Assembly: GCA_964493245.1 (NCBI GenBank)
Contig: CAZBNB010000008.1
Location: forward strand, 29,486-93,485
Length of the DNA stretch: 64,000 nt
Direction of reading: 5' to 3'
Origin: CAZBNB01 sp964493245
GTDB taxonomy: Bacteria > Pseudomonadota > Gammaproteobacteria > Legionellales > Legionellaceae
The number at the start of each line of letters is the position of its first letter. Positions within the stretch are counted from its first letter, which is position 1. Both the position numbers and the translations under genes were made by a program. The notes beneath the pieces were generated by a model that saw nothing but the letters and a program-made list of their open reading frames with translations, searched no databases and had not been told where the DNA came from. Of the stretch, positions 9,130-17,930 are shown piece after piece.

Positions 9130-10344
9130 TTAACCAAACCAACGAGAAAACATCATTTTCATCGAGTCAGTTGTCCGTGTCCAAAGGCCACCGGCAGCTT
9201 CATCTTGCAGTGCATAAAGAGGACGTTTGTCAATGGTTTCGCCTTCAAATTGAATCACAAGTTCGCCTACTGGCTGTCCTTTGCGAATCGGTGCTTCAAT
9301 GTATTTAGGTAATTTGGCTTTTATAGATAAACGCTGATATTGGCCGCTGGGAATCGTGACATAGTCGTTATTGAGCATGCCCACATTGATCTCAGGTGTA
9401 TTGCCTTTGTATACGCGGACTTTTCCAACAGATTGATTAGCCTTATAAAGCTCGTGGGTTTCAAAAAAACGGAATCCATAATTAATGAGGCGTTCGCTGT
9501 CATCGGCTCGACTCGCATCGCTGGGCGCGTTGAGAACAACCGCCAATAGACGCATTTCACCGCGTTTAGCAGAAGAAACCAAACAAAAGCCTGCATCATT
9601 GGTGTGTCCTGTTTTAATTCCATCTACTTGACCGTCACGCCATAGCAACCGATTACGGTTCGGTTGGCGAATATTGTTGTAAGTAAACCACTTTTGCTTA
9701 TACCAGTGATAATATTGTGGGAAGCTTTTAATCAGCGCGCGTCCAAGAACAGCCAAATCTTTAGCGGTGGTGTAATGATTCGGATCGGGTAAGCCTGTGC
9801 TGTCGGTGAAGTGGCTGTTATTCATACCTAAACTTTTCGCTTGATTATTCATCAGTTCAGTAAAACCAGCTTCACTGCTGCCGATGTGTTCAGCCAATGC
9901 GACACAAGCATCGTTACCGGAGTCAACAATGACGCCTTTCAATAGGTCTTCAATCGACACGTATTGGCCTTCTTTGATAAACATGCGTGAACCACCGGTT
10001 TTCCAAGCCAACTCACTGATTCGCACATTATCGTTTAAGTGAATTTGATTGTTATTGAGCGCGTTGGATACCACATATAGCGTCATCATCTTGGTTAAAC
10101 TGGCTGGTGGCAGGCGTTGCTCACTGTTTTTTTCAGCAATAATTTTACCACTATCGACATCAATTAAGATGAACGCTTTGGCATTTAAAGCCGGTGGGGC
10201 TGGGGTGATCAGGGGATTGTTGGCTGCCGCAACGGGCTGGGTCGGGTTGATAACCGGAAGCGACTCTGCGTAAAAAAAGCTTGAGTGAATCGTAAAATAC
10301 GCCAATAATATAAGTTTTGTTAACGAAAATGGACGTTTGTTCAT
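9130..10344 (-). CDS. dacA: D-alanyl-D-alanine carboxypeptidase (PBP5/6 type)
   Basis: Trims the terminal D-Ala of peptidoglycan pentapeptides in the periplasm. The 404-residue protein has a signal peptide (LTKLILLAYFTIHSSFFYA). All three penicillin-binding motifs are visible: SLTK (S-x-x-K) near residue 82, SGN near residue 142, and KTG near residue 245 (DGIKTGHTNDAG). The C-terminal beta domain and an amphipathic tail (TTDSMKMMFSRWFG) suit peripheral inner-membrane anchoring. It is the first gene of dacA-ybeD-lipB and is divergent from rlpA. By removing pentapeptides it affects substrate supply for the L,D-transpeptidases nearby. Confidence 0.95.
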   Translation of the reverse strand: MNKRPFSLTKLILLAYFTIHSSFFYAESLPVINPTQPVAAANNPLITPAPPALNAKAFILIDVDSGKIIAEKNSEQRLPPASLTKMMTLYVVSNALNNNQIHLNDNVRISELAWKTGGSRMFIKEGQYVSIEDLLKGVIVDSGNDACVALAEHIGSSEAGFTELMNNQAKSLGMNNSHFTDSTGLPDPNHYTTAKDLAVLGRALIKSFPQYYHWYKQKWFTYNNIRQPNRNRLLWRDGQVDGIKTGHTNDAGFCLVSSAKRGEMRLLAVVLNAPSDASRADDSERLINYGFRFFETHELYKANQSVGKVRVYKGNTPEINVGMLNNDYVTIPSGQYQRLSIKAKLPKYIEAPIRKGQPVGELVIQFEGETIDKRPLYALQDEAAGGLWTRTTDSMKMMFSRWFG

Positions 10345-10524
10345 GTGATTACCTAGGTTAAAATGGTTTACATTTAGGTATTACGTTGCGCAGTATCATC
10401 ATACAAAATGATTTACCCATTAGGGTATTTGAACAATGTAATACGGTTATTGCGTTCATCGAGAAAGCACACAAAAGCCTCTTCGATACTGCGCACATGT
10501 TATCACACGAGACACGTTGCCGCT

Positions 10525-10571
10525 ATACCTAAGACACTGTAAAACCGACCATTTTACAGTGTCTTAGGTAT
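10525..10571. promoter_or_regulatory. Perfect 20-bp inverted repeat between dacA and rlpA
   Basis: Arms ATACCTAAGACACTGTAAAA and its exact complement flank a 7-base loop, in the 282-base gap between the divergent dacA and rlpA. It could be an RNA hairpin, a regulator site or a small remnant element. No T-run follows in either direction that would make it a simple terminator. Confidence 0.6.
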
Positions 10572-10626
10572 CTACTTCTCTTCATCTGAATTGAGTTGAT
10601 GAAGGATAAAAAGAGAGAGTATTTGC

Positions 10627-11433
10627 ATGATGTTACGAAAATTAGGGGTGTTATTTGTTTTGGCTTTGTTAATCGGCTGTCAAACATCCGGATCAAAAGG
10701 CACCACAACGAAAAAATCATCTACGCTAACTGTTTGGCAGCGCCAGCATCCGAATGCTTATCAAGAAAAAGACAGTGCGCCATCAGGACCTGTTCCCACA
10801 CGCTTTAAAGCAGTGAAACCAAGTGCAGAGCCGTTGAGTCGTTATGGTAATCCAGCAACGTATCACGTGGCGGGGCAGCGATATGATGTTTTAACCACCG
10901 CCAGTGGTTATCGACAGCGCGGTTTGGCGTCGTGGTATGGCACTAAGTTTCACAGTCGGCGTACCTCAAGTGGTGAGCATTATGATATGTACGCGTTAAC
11001 CGCCGCACACAGAACATTGCCATTGCCAACCTATGTTAAAGTTAAAAATCTTAAAAATGGACGAGAAGCGATTGTGAAAATTAATGATCGCGGCCCATTT
11101 CACAGTGGGCGTATTATTGATTTATCCTACGGCGCAGCTGCCAAATTGGGTATTTTCCCACAAGGTACAGCACCGGTTGAAATTGAGGCGTTGACATTTA
11201 AAAACCATCCGGCTCAATATTATTTACAAGCAGGTGCGTTTGGCTCGAATCAATTGGCTGAACAATTAAAAACCAAACTAGCAAAACTTTCTAAATCGCC
11301 GGTCTTCATTCACAAAGAGCAACGCCGCTATTTAGTTCGCGTTGGCCCATTTGCTAATCGACAAATGACGGAAAAATTGAAAAAACAACTTGCACACCAA
11401 GGTGTTTCAGGGACGTTTTCAATGATGATGTAA
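10627..11433 (+). CDS. rlpA: Septal-ring lipoprotein RlpA (lytic transglycosylase-like, SPOR domain)
   Basis: A 268-residue outer-membrane lipoprotein; the lipobox LLIGC puts the acylated Cys at residue 18. The double-psi beta-barrel domain (about 95-185) shows RGLASWYGTKFHSRRTSSGE and the conserved NDRGPFH motif with the presumed acid. A SPOR domain (about 195-268, YYLQAGAFGS...YLVRVGPF) targets denuded glycan at the division septum. RlpA cleaves such naked strands in some species. It is usually next to dacA, as here, but in divergent orientation. ATG at 10630 is an alternative start. Confidence 0.93.
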   Translation: MMLRKLGVLFVLALLIGCQTSGSKGTTTKKSSTLTVWQRQHPNAYQEKDSAPSGPVPTRFKAVKPSAEPLSRYGNPATYHVAGQRYDVLTTASGYRQRGLASWYGTKFHSRRTSSGEHYDMYALTAAHRTLPLPTYVKVKNLKNGREAIVKINDRGPFHSGRIIDLSYGAAAKLGIFPQGTAPVEIEALTFKNHPAQYYLQAGAFGSNQLAEQLKTKLAKLSKSPVFIHKEQRRYLVRVGPFANRQMTEKLKKQLAHQGVSGTFSMMM

Positions 11434-11747
11434 TTGGAAAAATTCAATGCAATTGCTTTTAAAATGGTAACTACCCAGCAATATCTTCCCGCACTTTCAG
11501 CTGTTGCGGTGAGTAATTTATTTCAAAGATTAGAATAACTTGGTATTTCTTTTGAAACGCTTGCTGCTCTCGAATATAAGAAGTTTGAGCTCATTGTTTC
11601 TGCCGCTGTACCACTATTAGCGCTAGAAAATGTGAATGTGAATCTAAATAGACTACTGGAGTTGAGCTATTTACAAATATGGGCTTCAATCTCATTTAAA
11701 AACATCTTCGCTCTAAAGGGGGGGGAAGGAACTCTTGTTCAAAATAT
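11434..11747 (+). pseudogene. Decayed gene remnant downstream of rlpA
   Basis: Directly after the rlpA stop, in the same frame, one reading frame stays protein-like for nearly 100 codons, interrupted by a single TAA at about 11536. Segments read VTTQQYLPALSAVAVSNLF before the stop and FETLAALEYKKFELIVSAAV after it, with a helical Leu/Ala pattern. A G-run (GGGGGG, about 11720) lies near where the frame ends. I read it as the rest of a degraded gene of unknown family. It could also be chance coding-like sequence. Confidence 0.4.
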
Positions 11748-11779
11748 TAGGGTCTGTCACCCATTGTCGACAGATCCTA
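11748..11779. repeat. Short inverted repeat TAGGGTCTGTC/GACAGATCCTA
   Basis: Two 11-base arms with one mismatch flank ten bases, shortly after the stop side of the L,D-transpeptidase gene at 11807. The arm resembles the termini (CTAGGGTCTGTGCA) of the 166-bp inverted repeat at 22165, so it may be a deletion remnant of that family, or a terminator. Confidence 0.5.
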
Positions 11780-11806
11780 GCATTTTGAAAAATAACGGAT
11801 ATTTAG

Positions 11807-12601
11807 CTAGCCAGTCACATTATTCACAATAACCCGCGTGCCTTTTAATCCTCCTGCACCAGGTAACTCAATAAACTCTTCATTCAACCAGCGCGCATCT
11901 TCAATAAACATGCGTACACACCCATGACTCGCGCGATATCCAGGGACGCTATCACTGCCATGCAACGCATAACCACGTAAAAAATGCATGCAAAAAGGCA
12001 TTAAAGCGCCGCCACTGTTGCCATCTGAGCGTACAGGGAAGACAGTAGAAATACATTCGATATCTTGTTTTCTAATCACTCGAAACGAGCCAGCCGGTGT
12101 TAAGCATGTACCATCTGGGCTTAAACAATGCCCAGAACCGGTGGAAATAGGCCCCCACCAAATCAGTTCACCCTCGGGATTATAGGCACCCCAAGCTAGA
12201 TTTTGTTGATTGACGAAAATCATTTTTTCGCCAGTTGGCTCGATATATCTTGGAAAAGGGGACACATCATAAATGGTAATTTGGTCAAGCTGTTTGGGAA
12301 CCGCGATTTTCATACCGGCGTGCAAAGGCACATTCATACGGTTGACGCGCATGACAATGTCACGTGATTGTTCTGCTGGAAATAAACTTTCCCACGTATC
12401 ACCCGCGGCAACGTCAATACAGGTATAATCAGCCGATTGACACAATGATTCACCATAACGCTTGGGTGTTGTGAAGCCTATTGAACTCCATGATATCAAC
12501 CCAGCCATCAGTAATGCTGAAAATAAACGATGCTTTTTTATTGAAGTGGATAGCGCATGAGTGCTTGGAGTGGCGTGTTGATTTCCGCTGATTTTTATCA
12601 T
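11807..12601 (-). CDS. Secreted L,D-transpeptidase with LysM-like N-terminal region (YkuD family)
   Basis: A 264-residue protein with a membrane-spanning signal (SALLMAGLISWSSIGFTTP). A LysM-like segment at about residues 65-105 (DVAAGDTWESLFPAEQ) is followed by a YkuD domain. The catalytic signature is HGSDSVPGYRASHGCVRM near residue 214, with His and Cys intact. Two further cysteine pairs (CLSPDGTC; CISTVF...FCMHF) may form disulfides. It should cross-link peptidoglycan 3-3 in the periplasm. It is convergent with rlpA and its remnant and not in an operon. Confidence 0.9.
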   Translation of the reverse strand: MIKISGNQHATPSTHALSTSIKKHRLFSALLMAGLISWSSIGFTTPKRYGESLCQSADYTCIDVAAGDTWESLFPAEQSRDIVMRVNRMNVPLHAGMKIAVPKQLDQITIYDVSPFPRYIEPTGEKMIFVNQQNLAWGAYNPEGELIWWGPISTGSGHCLSPDGTCLTPAGSFRVIRKQDIECISTVFPVRSDGNSGGALMPFCMHFLRGYALHGSDSVPGYRASHGCVRMFIEDARWLNEEFIELPGAGGLKGTRVIVNNVTG

Positions 12602-12736
12602 TTTTTATTCTCGATTAGCAGATTACCTATTTTAAGTTAGCGGCATGTTGAGAAAAAACTTTATTTTAATAAATTGAGTCTAGCGCCATATGATTTAAAT
12701 CGTCGCACACAAGCTCATGGCATTATGTAAATTTAT

Positions 12737-12859
12737 CAGGACTTACGCAAAACACCGATCTCTTCGTTGGATTGTATTTTTAATTCGGTCATTTAGTCAT
12801 CTAAACTCCCTCATTAAAAATACAATCCGCCTCGACCTCGTTGTTTTTCGTAAGTCCTG
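12737..12859. repeat. 123-bp palindromic MITE-like element, copy A
   Basis: Begins CAGGACTTACGCAAAAC and ends with its near complement; the arms pair over nearly the whole length. It is flanked by a perfect 5-base direct repeat TTTAT (12732-12736 and 12860-12864), a target-site duplication. Related copies lie at 20147 and 30212. No transposase is present, so it would need to be moved by an enzyme encoded elsewhere. Confidence 0.9.
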
Positions 12860-13014
12860 TTTATAATCATTTGGCTTTTTAGAGTTTGTCTTGAAAGATG
12901 GTGAGTACGTATCTCCAAAACCCAGTATTTTGATACAGTAACGCCAGATTAGTGAGTAGATTGATTGTCATATTTTTAAAATGTCTATGTATATCCAGGA
13001 AATTCAATCAAAAA

Positions 13015-13043
13015 TTGTGGGCATAACGAGTATAGGGTATAAT
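13015..13043 (+). promoter_or_regulatory. Candidate sigma-70 promoter for accD-folC-dedD-cvpA
   Basis: TTGTGG (13015-13020) and a consensus TATAAT (13038-13043) are separated by 17 bases, just upstream of accD. Transcription would begin near 13050, consistent with the ATG at 13079. Confidence 0.65.
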
Positions 13044-13078
13044 ATTGCTCAATTTGATTGAGCTGGATGAATGTAAAT

Positions 13079-13957
13079 ATGAGTTGGTTAAAAAAATTAT
13101 TGCCTTCTAAGGTCAGAACAGAAACTTCACAAAAGAAAGGTGTGCCAGAGGGCTTATGGATTAAGTGTAAAGGCTGCAGTGAAGTTTTGTATCGCACCGA
13201 ATTAGAAAAGAATTTTTCTGTGTGTAACAAGTGCCAGCATCATCATCGTTTATCTGCAAGGCAGAGAATCGCTCAATTTTTAGATGCAGTCGATCAAGTT
13301 GAAATTGGTGTGAACTTAGAGCCTATTGATAGATTAAAATTTCGTGACTCCAAAAAATACAAAGATCGTATTACGCAAGCACAAAAACAAACGGGTGAGA
13401 AGGAAGCTTTGGTGGTTGTAAAAGGTAAATTGATGATGCAACCCGTGGTCGTCAGTGCTTTTGAGTTTAATTTTATGGGCGGCTCTATGGGAGCGACCGT
13501 AGGTGAGAAATTTGTGCGCGGTGTTTCTGCCGCTTTAACAGAAGGATGTCCTTATGTTTGCTTCACCGCAAGCGGTGGGGCGCGGATGCAAGAGGGATTA
13601 TTTTCTTTGATGCAAATGGCTAAAACCTCTGCAGCTTTGGGGCGTTTTGCTGAAGCACAACTGCCTTTCATTGTGGTTTTAACCGATCCAACCATGGGCG
13701 GTGTTTCTGCCAGTTTTGCAAGCTTGGGTGATATTATTATTGCTGAGCCGAATGCATTGATTGGTTTTGCTGGACCACGTGTGATCGAACAAACGGTGAG
13801 ACAAACGCTGCCAGAAGGATTTCAACGCAGTGAGTTTTTATTAGAGCACGGCCATATTGATATGATTGTCGCTCGGCAAGAAATGCGTCCCATGGTGGCT
13901 AAATTAATCGCACAACTCATGCACCGTGCAGAGCCTATGGATCAACATGTCTCTTGA
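13079..13957 (+). CDS. accD: Acetyl-CoA carboxylase carboxyltransferase subunit beta
   Basis: Beta subunit of the carboxyltransferase that makes malonyl-CoA, the first committed step of fatty-acid synthesis; it works with AccA. The start at 13079 gives MSWLKKLLP, matching the family N-terminus (292 residues); in-frame TTG at 13058 and ATG at 13067 are less likely. The four-cysteine zinc ribbon is seen as CKGC...CNKC near residues 25-48. The carboxyltransferase core includes [17 protein letters not shown] and [11 protein letters not shown]. It heads the classical accD-folC-dedD-cvpA operon and overlaps folC. Confidence 0.97.
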   Translation: MSWLKKLLPSKVRTETSQKKGVPEGLWIKCKGCSEVLYRTELEKNFSVCNKCQHHHRLSARQRIAQFLDAVDQVEIGVNLEPIDRLKFRDSKKYKDRITQAQKQTGEKEALVVVKGKLMMQPVVVSAFEFNFMGGSMGATVGEKFVRGVSAALTEGCPYVCFTASGGARMQEGLFSLMQMAKTSAALGRFAEAQLPFIVVLTDPTMGGVSASFASLGDIIIAEPNALIGFAGPRVIEQTVRQTLPEGFQRSEFLLEHGHIDMIVARQEMRPMVAKLIAQLMHRAEPMDQHVS

Positions 13958-15227
13958 ACCTACGTCGAGTTGGCAGTTGACTGATTGGTTATCTTTTTTA
14001 GAAAACCGTCACCAACAAGAAGTTCAATTACGCTTGGTGAACGCGAAGCAAGTTGCTGACGCGATGAAATTATTGCCTGTTAACGTTCCGGTGATCACAG
14101 TGACTGGGACTAATGGCAAAGGCTCGACGGTACAGATGTTAGAAGCGATTTATCATGCAGCCGGATATCGAGTTGGTTGTTACACGTCGCCGCATTTATT
14201 GCATTTTAATGAGCGCATTCGTGTGAATAAACAACCGATTGCAGATGCCGTTTTATGTGATATTTTTCATCAAATAGAGCGTGCTCGTGATACCGTATCA
14301 CTCACGTACTTCGAGATGGTGACTTTGGCTGCTTTACACTATTTTCGTGCGGCTGATTTAGATGTGATCATCCTTGAAGTAGGGGTGGGTGGTCGGCTGG
14401 ATGCAACCAATATTGTGGATGCAGATGTCGCTGTGATTACCACGGTTGATTTGGATCATCAAGATTACTTGGGGCCTGATAAAGAAAGTATTGGCTATGA
14501 AAAAGCCGGGATTATGCGACCGAATGCCGCTTGTATTTACGCGGATGAAGAGCCACCTGCTGCCGTGGTTAAACAGGCGCATGATTTACAAACACGTTTG
14601 TGGCGATATCAGCAAGATTACACCGTGAATATGTTCTCTGAACACATGCAATGGGCGCAAAAAGATAAACCGACGCTCACGTTGCCACTTCCACGACTTC
14701 ATTTCAAGGCAGTCGCTGCGGCTTTAATGGCGAGCGATATTTTATCACCTCAATTACCTGTCGAAATCACCCATTGGGAGCAAGCAATACAAACAGCTTG
14801 CTTGCCGGGGCGTCAGCAATGGGTTGAAGGAGATGTACCGATTTTGTATGATGTGGCACATAATCCACAAGCCGTTCAGTTACTCGTAGACACTCTCAAA
14901 GCTAAGCCTATCCAAGGCGCGGTGCGAGCGGTTTTTTCTGCTTTAAAAGACAAACCTATTACAGAGTTGATAACGATCATGTCACCTGTTGTGGATGTAT
15001 GGTATCCCGCATTGTTGAAGGGCAAACGTGCAGCAAGTGAAAATGTGTTAACAGAAGCTTTTCGCGAGACAGTCGGTGATGCGCTAATGTGTTATAATGA
15101 TCCCGTTGTTGCTTTTTATGCCGCAAAGCAGCAAGCTCAAAAAGGCGATGTGATTGTTGTGTTTGGGTCGTTCTTAATAGTCAGTGCGGTGATGGAGGAA
15201 ATGTTGCATGAAACGAATCCTGTCTGA
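13947..15227 (+). CDS. folC: Folylpolyglutamate synthase / dihydrofolate synthase
   Basis: Adds glutamate to dihydropteroate and then to folates, using ATP. The P-loop [12 protein letters not shown] lies near residue 53. The Mur-ligase family features [12 protein letters not shown] and ALDHQ-type [11 protein letters not shown] follow, and DVAHNPQA marks the C-terminal domain near residue 303. Start MSLEPTSSW at 13947 was chosen; a GTG at 13926 would add seven residues. The gene overlaps accD by 11 bases and dedD by 20, consistent with tight coupling. Confidence 0.95.
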   Translation: MSLEPTSSWQLTDWLSFLENRHQQEVQLRLVNAKQVADAMKLLPVNVPVITVTGTNGKGSTVQMLEAIYHAAGYRVGCYTSPHLLHFNERIRVNKQPIADAVLCDIFHQIERARDTVSLTYFEMVTLAALHYFRAADLDVIILEVGVGGRLDATNIVDADVAVITTVDLDHQDYLGPDKESIGYEKAGIMRPNAACIYADEEPPAAVVKQAHDLQTRLWRYQQDYTVNMFSEHMQWAQKDKPTLTLPLPRLHFKAVAAALMASDILSPQLPVEITHWEQAIQTACLPGRQQWVEGDVPILYDVAHNPQAVQLLVDTLKAKPIQGAVRAVFSALKDKPITELITIMSPVVDVWYPALLKGKRAASENVLTEAFRETVGDALMCYNDPVVAFYAAKQQAQKGDVIVVFGSFLIVSAVMEEMLHETNPV

Positions 15228-15864
15228 ACAAAATAAACATAGAATTATTGGTGTGTTGGTGATTTTATCGGTATTAATGTTGATAATGCCGGCTGTTATG
15301 AAAAAATCGACACAACGGTTTGAGGAAAATCTTTCTGTGTCTTTAAAATTACCTGCTAGACCTATTTTACCTAAAGTAGCGGTGCCAAACTCAAAAGCAC
15401 TGTTCAAGACAGTGAAGGTTGCTAAAGTTGATATTCCTAAAGCACCCAGTGTGCCTGCAACATCATTAATAGCCAAAGCAGAACCTTTGAATAGACAAAC
15501 AACAGTGTTGCAAAAATCGATGATTGCCAGTGTGAATCATCAATTTAAAGCGGTGGCAAACAAGCCAGTACAAACAGCACAGCGTGATATAGATGTGAAA
15601 AAAATGGCATTAGCGGCGGTTAATACACGATCAGTATTTTCGGTTCAAGTGGCGACTTTTGTGCAACAAAGTAACGCCAGTCATTTGGTTGAGCAATTTA
15701 AACGACAAGGCTTTGCCGCTTCTTATCATAAGATCAATAATGATAAAGGTGAGTTTTATCGTGTGGTTGTGGGACAGTTGTCTGAGCGTGAGCAAGCGTT
15801 GAATTTACAGAAAAAAATTGCTTCTAACATGCAGCTGAATGGTTTTGTGGTTAAAGTGAGTTAA
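15208..15864 (+). CDS. dedD: DedD-like SPOR-domain cell division protein
   Basis: A 218-residue bitopic inner-membrane protein. A short cytoplasmic N-terminus ([12 protein letters not shown]) precedes one membrane segment (IIGVLVILSVLMLIMPAVM). A low-complexity Lys/Val/Pro/Ala periplasmic linker leads to a C-terminal SPOR domain (about 143-218, VFSVQVATFVQQSNA...YRVVVGQL). SPOR domains bind septal glycan lacking stem peptides, as in the RlpA protein encoded at 10627. Position between folC and cvpA supports the DedD assignment. A GGAGGAAATG ribosome site lies inside the folC end. Confidence 0.9.
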   Translation: MKRILSEQNKHRIIGVLVILSVLMLIMPAVMKKSTQRFEENLSVSLKLPARPILPKVAVPNSKALFKTVKVAKVDIPKAPSVPATSLIAKAEPLNRQTTVLQKSMIASVNHQFKAVANKPVQTAQRDIDVKKMALAAVNTRSVFSVQVATFVQQSNASHLVEQFKRQGFAASYHKINNDKGEFYRVVVGQLSEREQALNLQKKIASNMQLNGFVVKVS

Positions 15865-15866
15865 CG

Positions 15867-16406
15867 ATGTCACATGTATCTTGGGTCGATGGTGTTATTC
15901 TTGCTATTTTAGCTTTATCAATGGTCACAGGATTGGTGCGTGGCCTGATTAAAGAGTCTGTCGCTTTATGTGTATGGATTTTAGCTATTTGGTTTGCTGT
16001 GCACGACTTTCACATCGTGTCACAGTGGTTGGCTCGGTATGTGACGGATAATACGGTGCGTACATTAGCGACGGTATTACTGATTATTATTGGGGCTGTT
16101 TTGGTTGGCAGTCTGATTAACGGCGCATTAAGCTTTTTATTACGTCGTGCCGGTCTGAGTGGTACCGATCGTTTATTGGGTATGATATTCGGTTTAATAC
16201 GCGGTGTTTTTATTGTTTCAATCTTAATCTTGGCTGCAAACATAACGGCACTTATGCCCGCAGCGGAGTACAGTAAACAATCAGCCTTATATAATCAATT
16301 TATGCCTATTGTGAATTGGTTATCGAGCTATACACCTGGCATGATTAATCAAATGAAAGTGATCGATGAAAAGCAAAATACAGGCCTTGTGCATGAAAAA
16401 GTCTAG
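15867..16406 (+). CDS. cvpA: CvpA family membrane protein
   Basis: A 179-residue polytopic protein with four membrane segments (VDGVILAILALSMVTGLVRG; CVWILAIWFAV; TLATVLLIIIGAVLVGSLI; GLIRGVFIVSILILAA). The conserved SGTDRLLGMIFGLIRG loop marks the CvpA/colicin V production family, later linked to envelope stress and bile resistance. It lies two bases after dedD. In most relatives purF follows, but here the operon ends at repeats and purF is missing. The stop codon lies within a CTAGGGCCTGTGCAC sequence shared with the 166-bp repeat family. Confidence 0.92.
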   Translation: MSHVSWVDGVILAILALSMVTGLVRGLIKESVALCVWILAIWFAVHDFHIVSQWLARYVTDNTVRTLATVLLIIIGAVLVGSLINGALSFLLRRAGLSGTDRLLGMIFGLIRGVFIVSILILAANITALMPAAEYSKQSALYNQFMPIVNWLSSYTPGMINQMKVIDEKQNTGLVHEKV

Positions 16407-16531
16407 GGCCTGTGCACTTGTAAGCGTTCACTCCGCACGAGGGAGCGATCATATTTGACACATTTTGAACGAAAAATCCATTGCGTAATCGTTCAAGCCA
16501 AATACAGCCGCTCCCCAAGATTCAAGCATTT
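16403..16531. repeat. Repeat remnants between cvpA and the MITE
   Basis: CTAGGGCCTGTGCAC at 16403-16417 matches an end of the 166-bp inverted repeat at 22165. At 16498-16530 there is an inverted copy of the dispersed ~35-bp motif (core CCAAATACAGCCGCTCCCC). No gene is visible. Together with the adjacent palindrome these fill the 303-base gap between cvpA and nadD. Confidence 0.6.
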
Positions 16532-16706
16532 AACCCCAGTTCGGCGTTTTTATGCTTTTAAACCTTCGATAAATCAATGATTACTTCGTTAAACGCTCTA
16601 AAAAATGCTCACATTAGCGCTGCTAGTGCTGCGCTTTTTTAGAGCGTTTGCCTCGTACTCATTGATTTTTCTCGATTTAAAAGCATAAAAACTTCGAACT
16701 GGGGTT
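16532..16706. repeat. 176-bp near-palindromic MITE-like element, copy 2 (inverted)
   Basis: 175 bases, the reverse complement of the copy at 6837-7012 with only a few differences. It carries the same AACCCCAGTTCG ends. It stops three bases before the nadD stop codon on the opposite strand, so nadD transcripts would run straight into this long hairpin. Confidence 0.88.
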
Positions 16707-16709
16707 ATC

Positions 16710-17378
16710 TTAAGTTATAAAAAGATGATGAGAGACAATATATTCTTTGACTGCTGGGGATACCCAGTGATCTGTATTTTTCCCCGCATCAATGGCTTGA
16801 CGCAGCATGGTTCTGATTTCAGTGGATGAAAAATCAAATTGACCGGCATTGATCAATTCGATGGTTCCAAAAGGGCTGTTTTCTCGGTTGCGCGTGTTAT
16901 TGCATGCGTGATCACGCAATAGTTTTTGATGTAGCTGAGTGAACATAGGTTTTACGCCCGGGCGCTCAACAACCAAGATATGAGCATATTTTAGTATCTG
17001 ATCCCATTGATACCAGCGCGGTAATTGTATAAAGTTATCCATACCCATGAGTAATGTCAGTGATACATCTGTACCATAAACTTGACGAAAATGGGTTAAA
17101 GTGGTTACTGTGTAAGAAGGTGTTGTGCGTTGAACTTCACATAAATCTATGTTTGATTGTGTGAAAGATTGTGTCGCTAAGCGTAACATAGCGATTCTGT
17201 CTTCAACCGATACATGGACTGTTTTATCCAGCACCGGTACTTTACAAGGAATGAAAAACATCTGGTCAAAGTGGCCATAGGTGAATACGTATTGTGCAAG
17301 CGCAATATGAGCTTGGTGTGGCGGGCAAAACGTGCCACCAAAAAGTAAGATTCTTTGTAAAGATTGACGTTTGTCCAT
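16710..17378 (-). CDS. nadD: Nicotinate-nucleotide adenylyltransferase
   Basis: Makes deamido-NAD from nicotinate mononucleotide and ATP. The nucleotidyltransferase signature GGTFCPPHQAHIALAQ lies at residues 14-29 (H-x-x-H type His seen in PPHQAH) and the C-terminal SSTEIRTM near residue 183 matches the ISSTxIR motif. Length 222 fits. The usual neighbours (holA, rsfS) are absent, and its 3' end abuts the palindromic repeat. Confidence 0.95.
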   Translation of the reverse strand: MDKRQSLQRILLFGGTFCPPHQAHIALAQYVFTYGHFDQMFFIPCKVPVLDKTVHVSVEDRIAMLRLATQSFTQSNIDLCEVQRTTPSYTVTTLTHFRQVYGTDVSLTLLMGMDNFIQLPRWYQWDQILKYAHILVVERPGVKPMFTQLHQKLLRDHACNNTRNRENSPFGTIELINAGQFDFSSTEIRTMLRQAIDAGKNTDHWVSPAVKEYIVSHHLFIT

Positions 17379-17447
17379 GTTTTATTTTTTTGATGGTATA
17401 TACTTAGTGTAACGTATCATAACAAATCTTTTAACAAGGAGCACAAC

Positions 17448-17777
17448 ATGGCTGATCAAAAGTCAAAATTGCCGGACATAAACGAACTCACAACAATGGC
17501 AAGTAAATTATTCAATGATGTGAAAAACAGCATCAGCCAGATTATTGATGGATATAAGAAAAAACATAAAGACTCAGAAGTTAAAGTTGATAACGTGGCA
17601 ACTAAGACAACAGAAAAAAAAGCTTCTCCTAAACCGACTACCCCAAAAGTAACCAAACCAAAAGCCGCGGCCAAGCCAAAAGTTGCTAAGCCTAAAGCGG
17701 AAGCCAAACCTAAAGCGGCCGCTAAGCCCAAAGCAGCTACTAAACCTAAAGTCGCCAAGTCTGAAGATGCGGTTTAA
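17448..17777 (+). CDS. Histone H1-like Lys/Ala/Pro-rich protein
   Basis: A 109-residue protein. Residues 1-45 form an amphipathic helical region (INELTTMASKLFNDVKNSIS). The remainder is a lysine-rich tail of repeated KPKAAAKPKVAKPKAEA units, much like the C-terminal tails of histone H1, AlgP and PhaF-type proteins. Such tails bind DNA nonspecifically; a nucleoid-associated role is plausible, and Coxiella-like bacteria condense their nucleoids with H1-like proteins. A good AAGGAG site precedes the ATG. The DNA repeats of the tail (17640-17760) could vary in number. Confidence 0.8.
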   Translation: MADQKSKLPDINELTTMASKLFNDVKNSISQIIDGYKKKHKDSEVKVDNVATKTTEKKASPKPTTPKVTKPKAAAKPKVAKPKAEAKPKAAAKPKAATKPKVAKSEDAV

Positions 17778-17819
17778 AAAGCCGAGCATACTAACGAGTA
17801 TTTCTTTGTCAGTTTAAAT

Positions 17820-17852
17820 CATAGATTCACCGACTCACTTGGTGAATCTATG
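17820..17852 (+). terminator. Inverted repeat after the histone-like gene
   Basis: CATAGATTCACC and GGTGAATCTATG pair perfectly over 12 bases with a 9-base loop. The stem ends about 40 bases after the stop. Only a weak T-stretch follows, so it is either a terminator or an RNA-stabilising hairpin. Confidence 0.6.
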
Positions 17853-17930
17853 ACATTTCAAGCCCTATGTTCATTTGTTGAAAATTAGTCTATGCTTGTA
17901 ATGGTGTTCAGTGAATTCATGGAGGATAAA

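Larger units (their letters stand above)
12602..13078. other. Intergenic region with MITE and accD promoter
   Basis: This 477-base gap holds the 123-bp palindromic element (12737-12859) and a promoter-like sequence just before accD. Between them (12860-13014) I see only AT-rich sequence and no gene. Between 12602 and 12736 there is likewise nothing recognised. Confidence 0.7.

Noticed and set aside
11807..12601. Duplicate of the L,D-transpeptidase at 7521
   Set aside because: Only the YkuD core motif is shared. Lengths, N-terminal domains and loop sequences differ, so they are separate family members.
16710..17378. Transposon-disrupted nadD
   Set aside because: The palindrome lies just outside the stop codon and nadD is full length.
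17456..17758. Ala/Leu-rich frame opposite the histone-like gene
   Set aside because: It is the antisense of the Lys/Ala/Pro tail repeats. Low complexity opens the frame, and it has no ribosome site.
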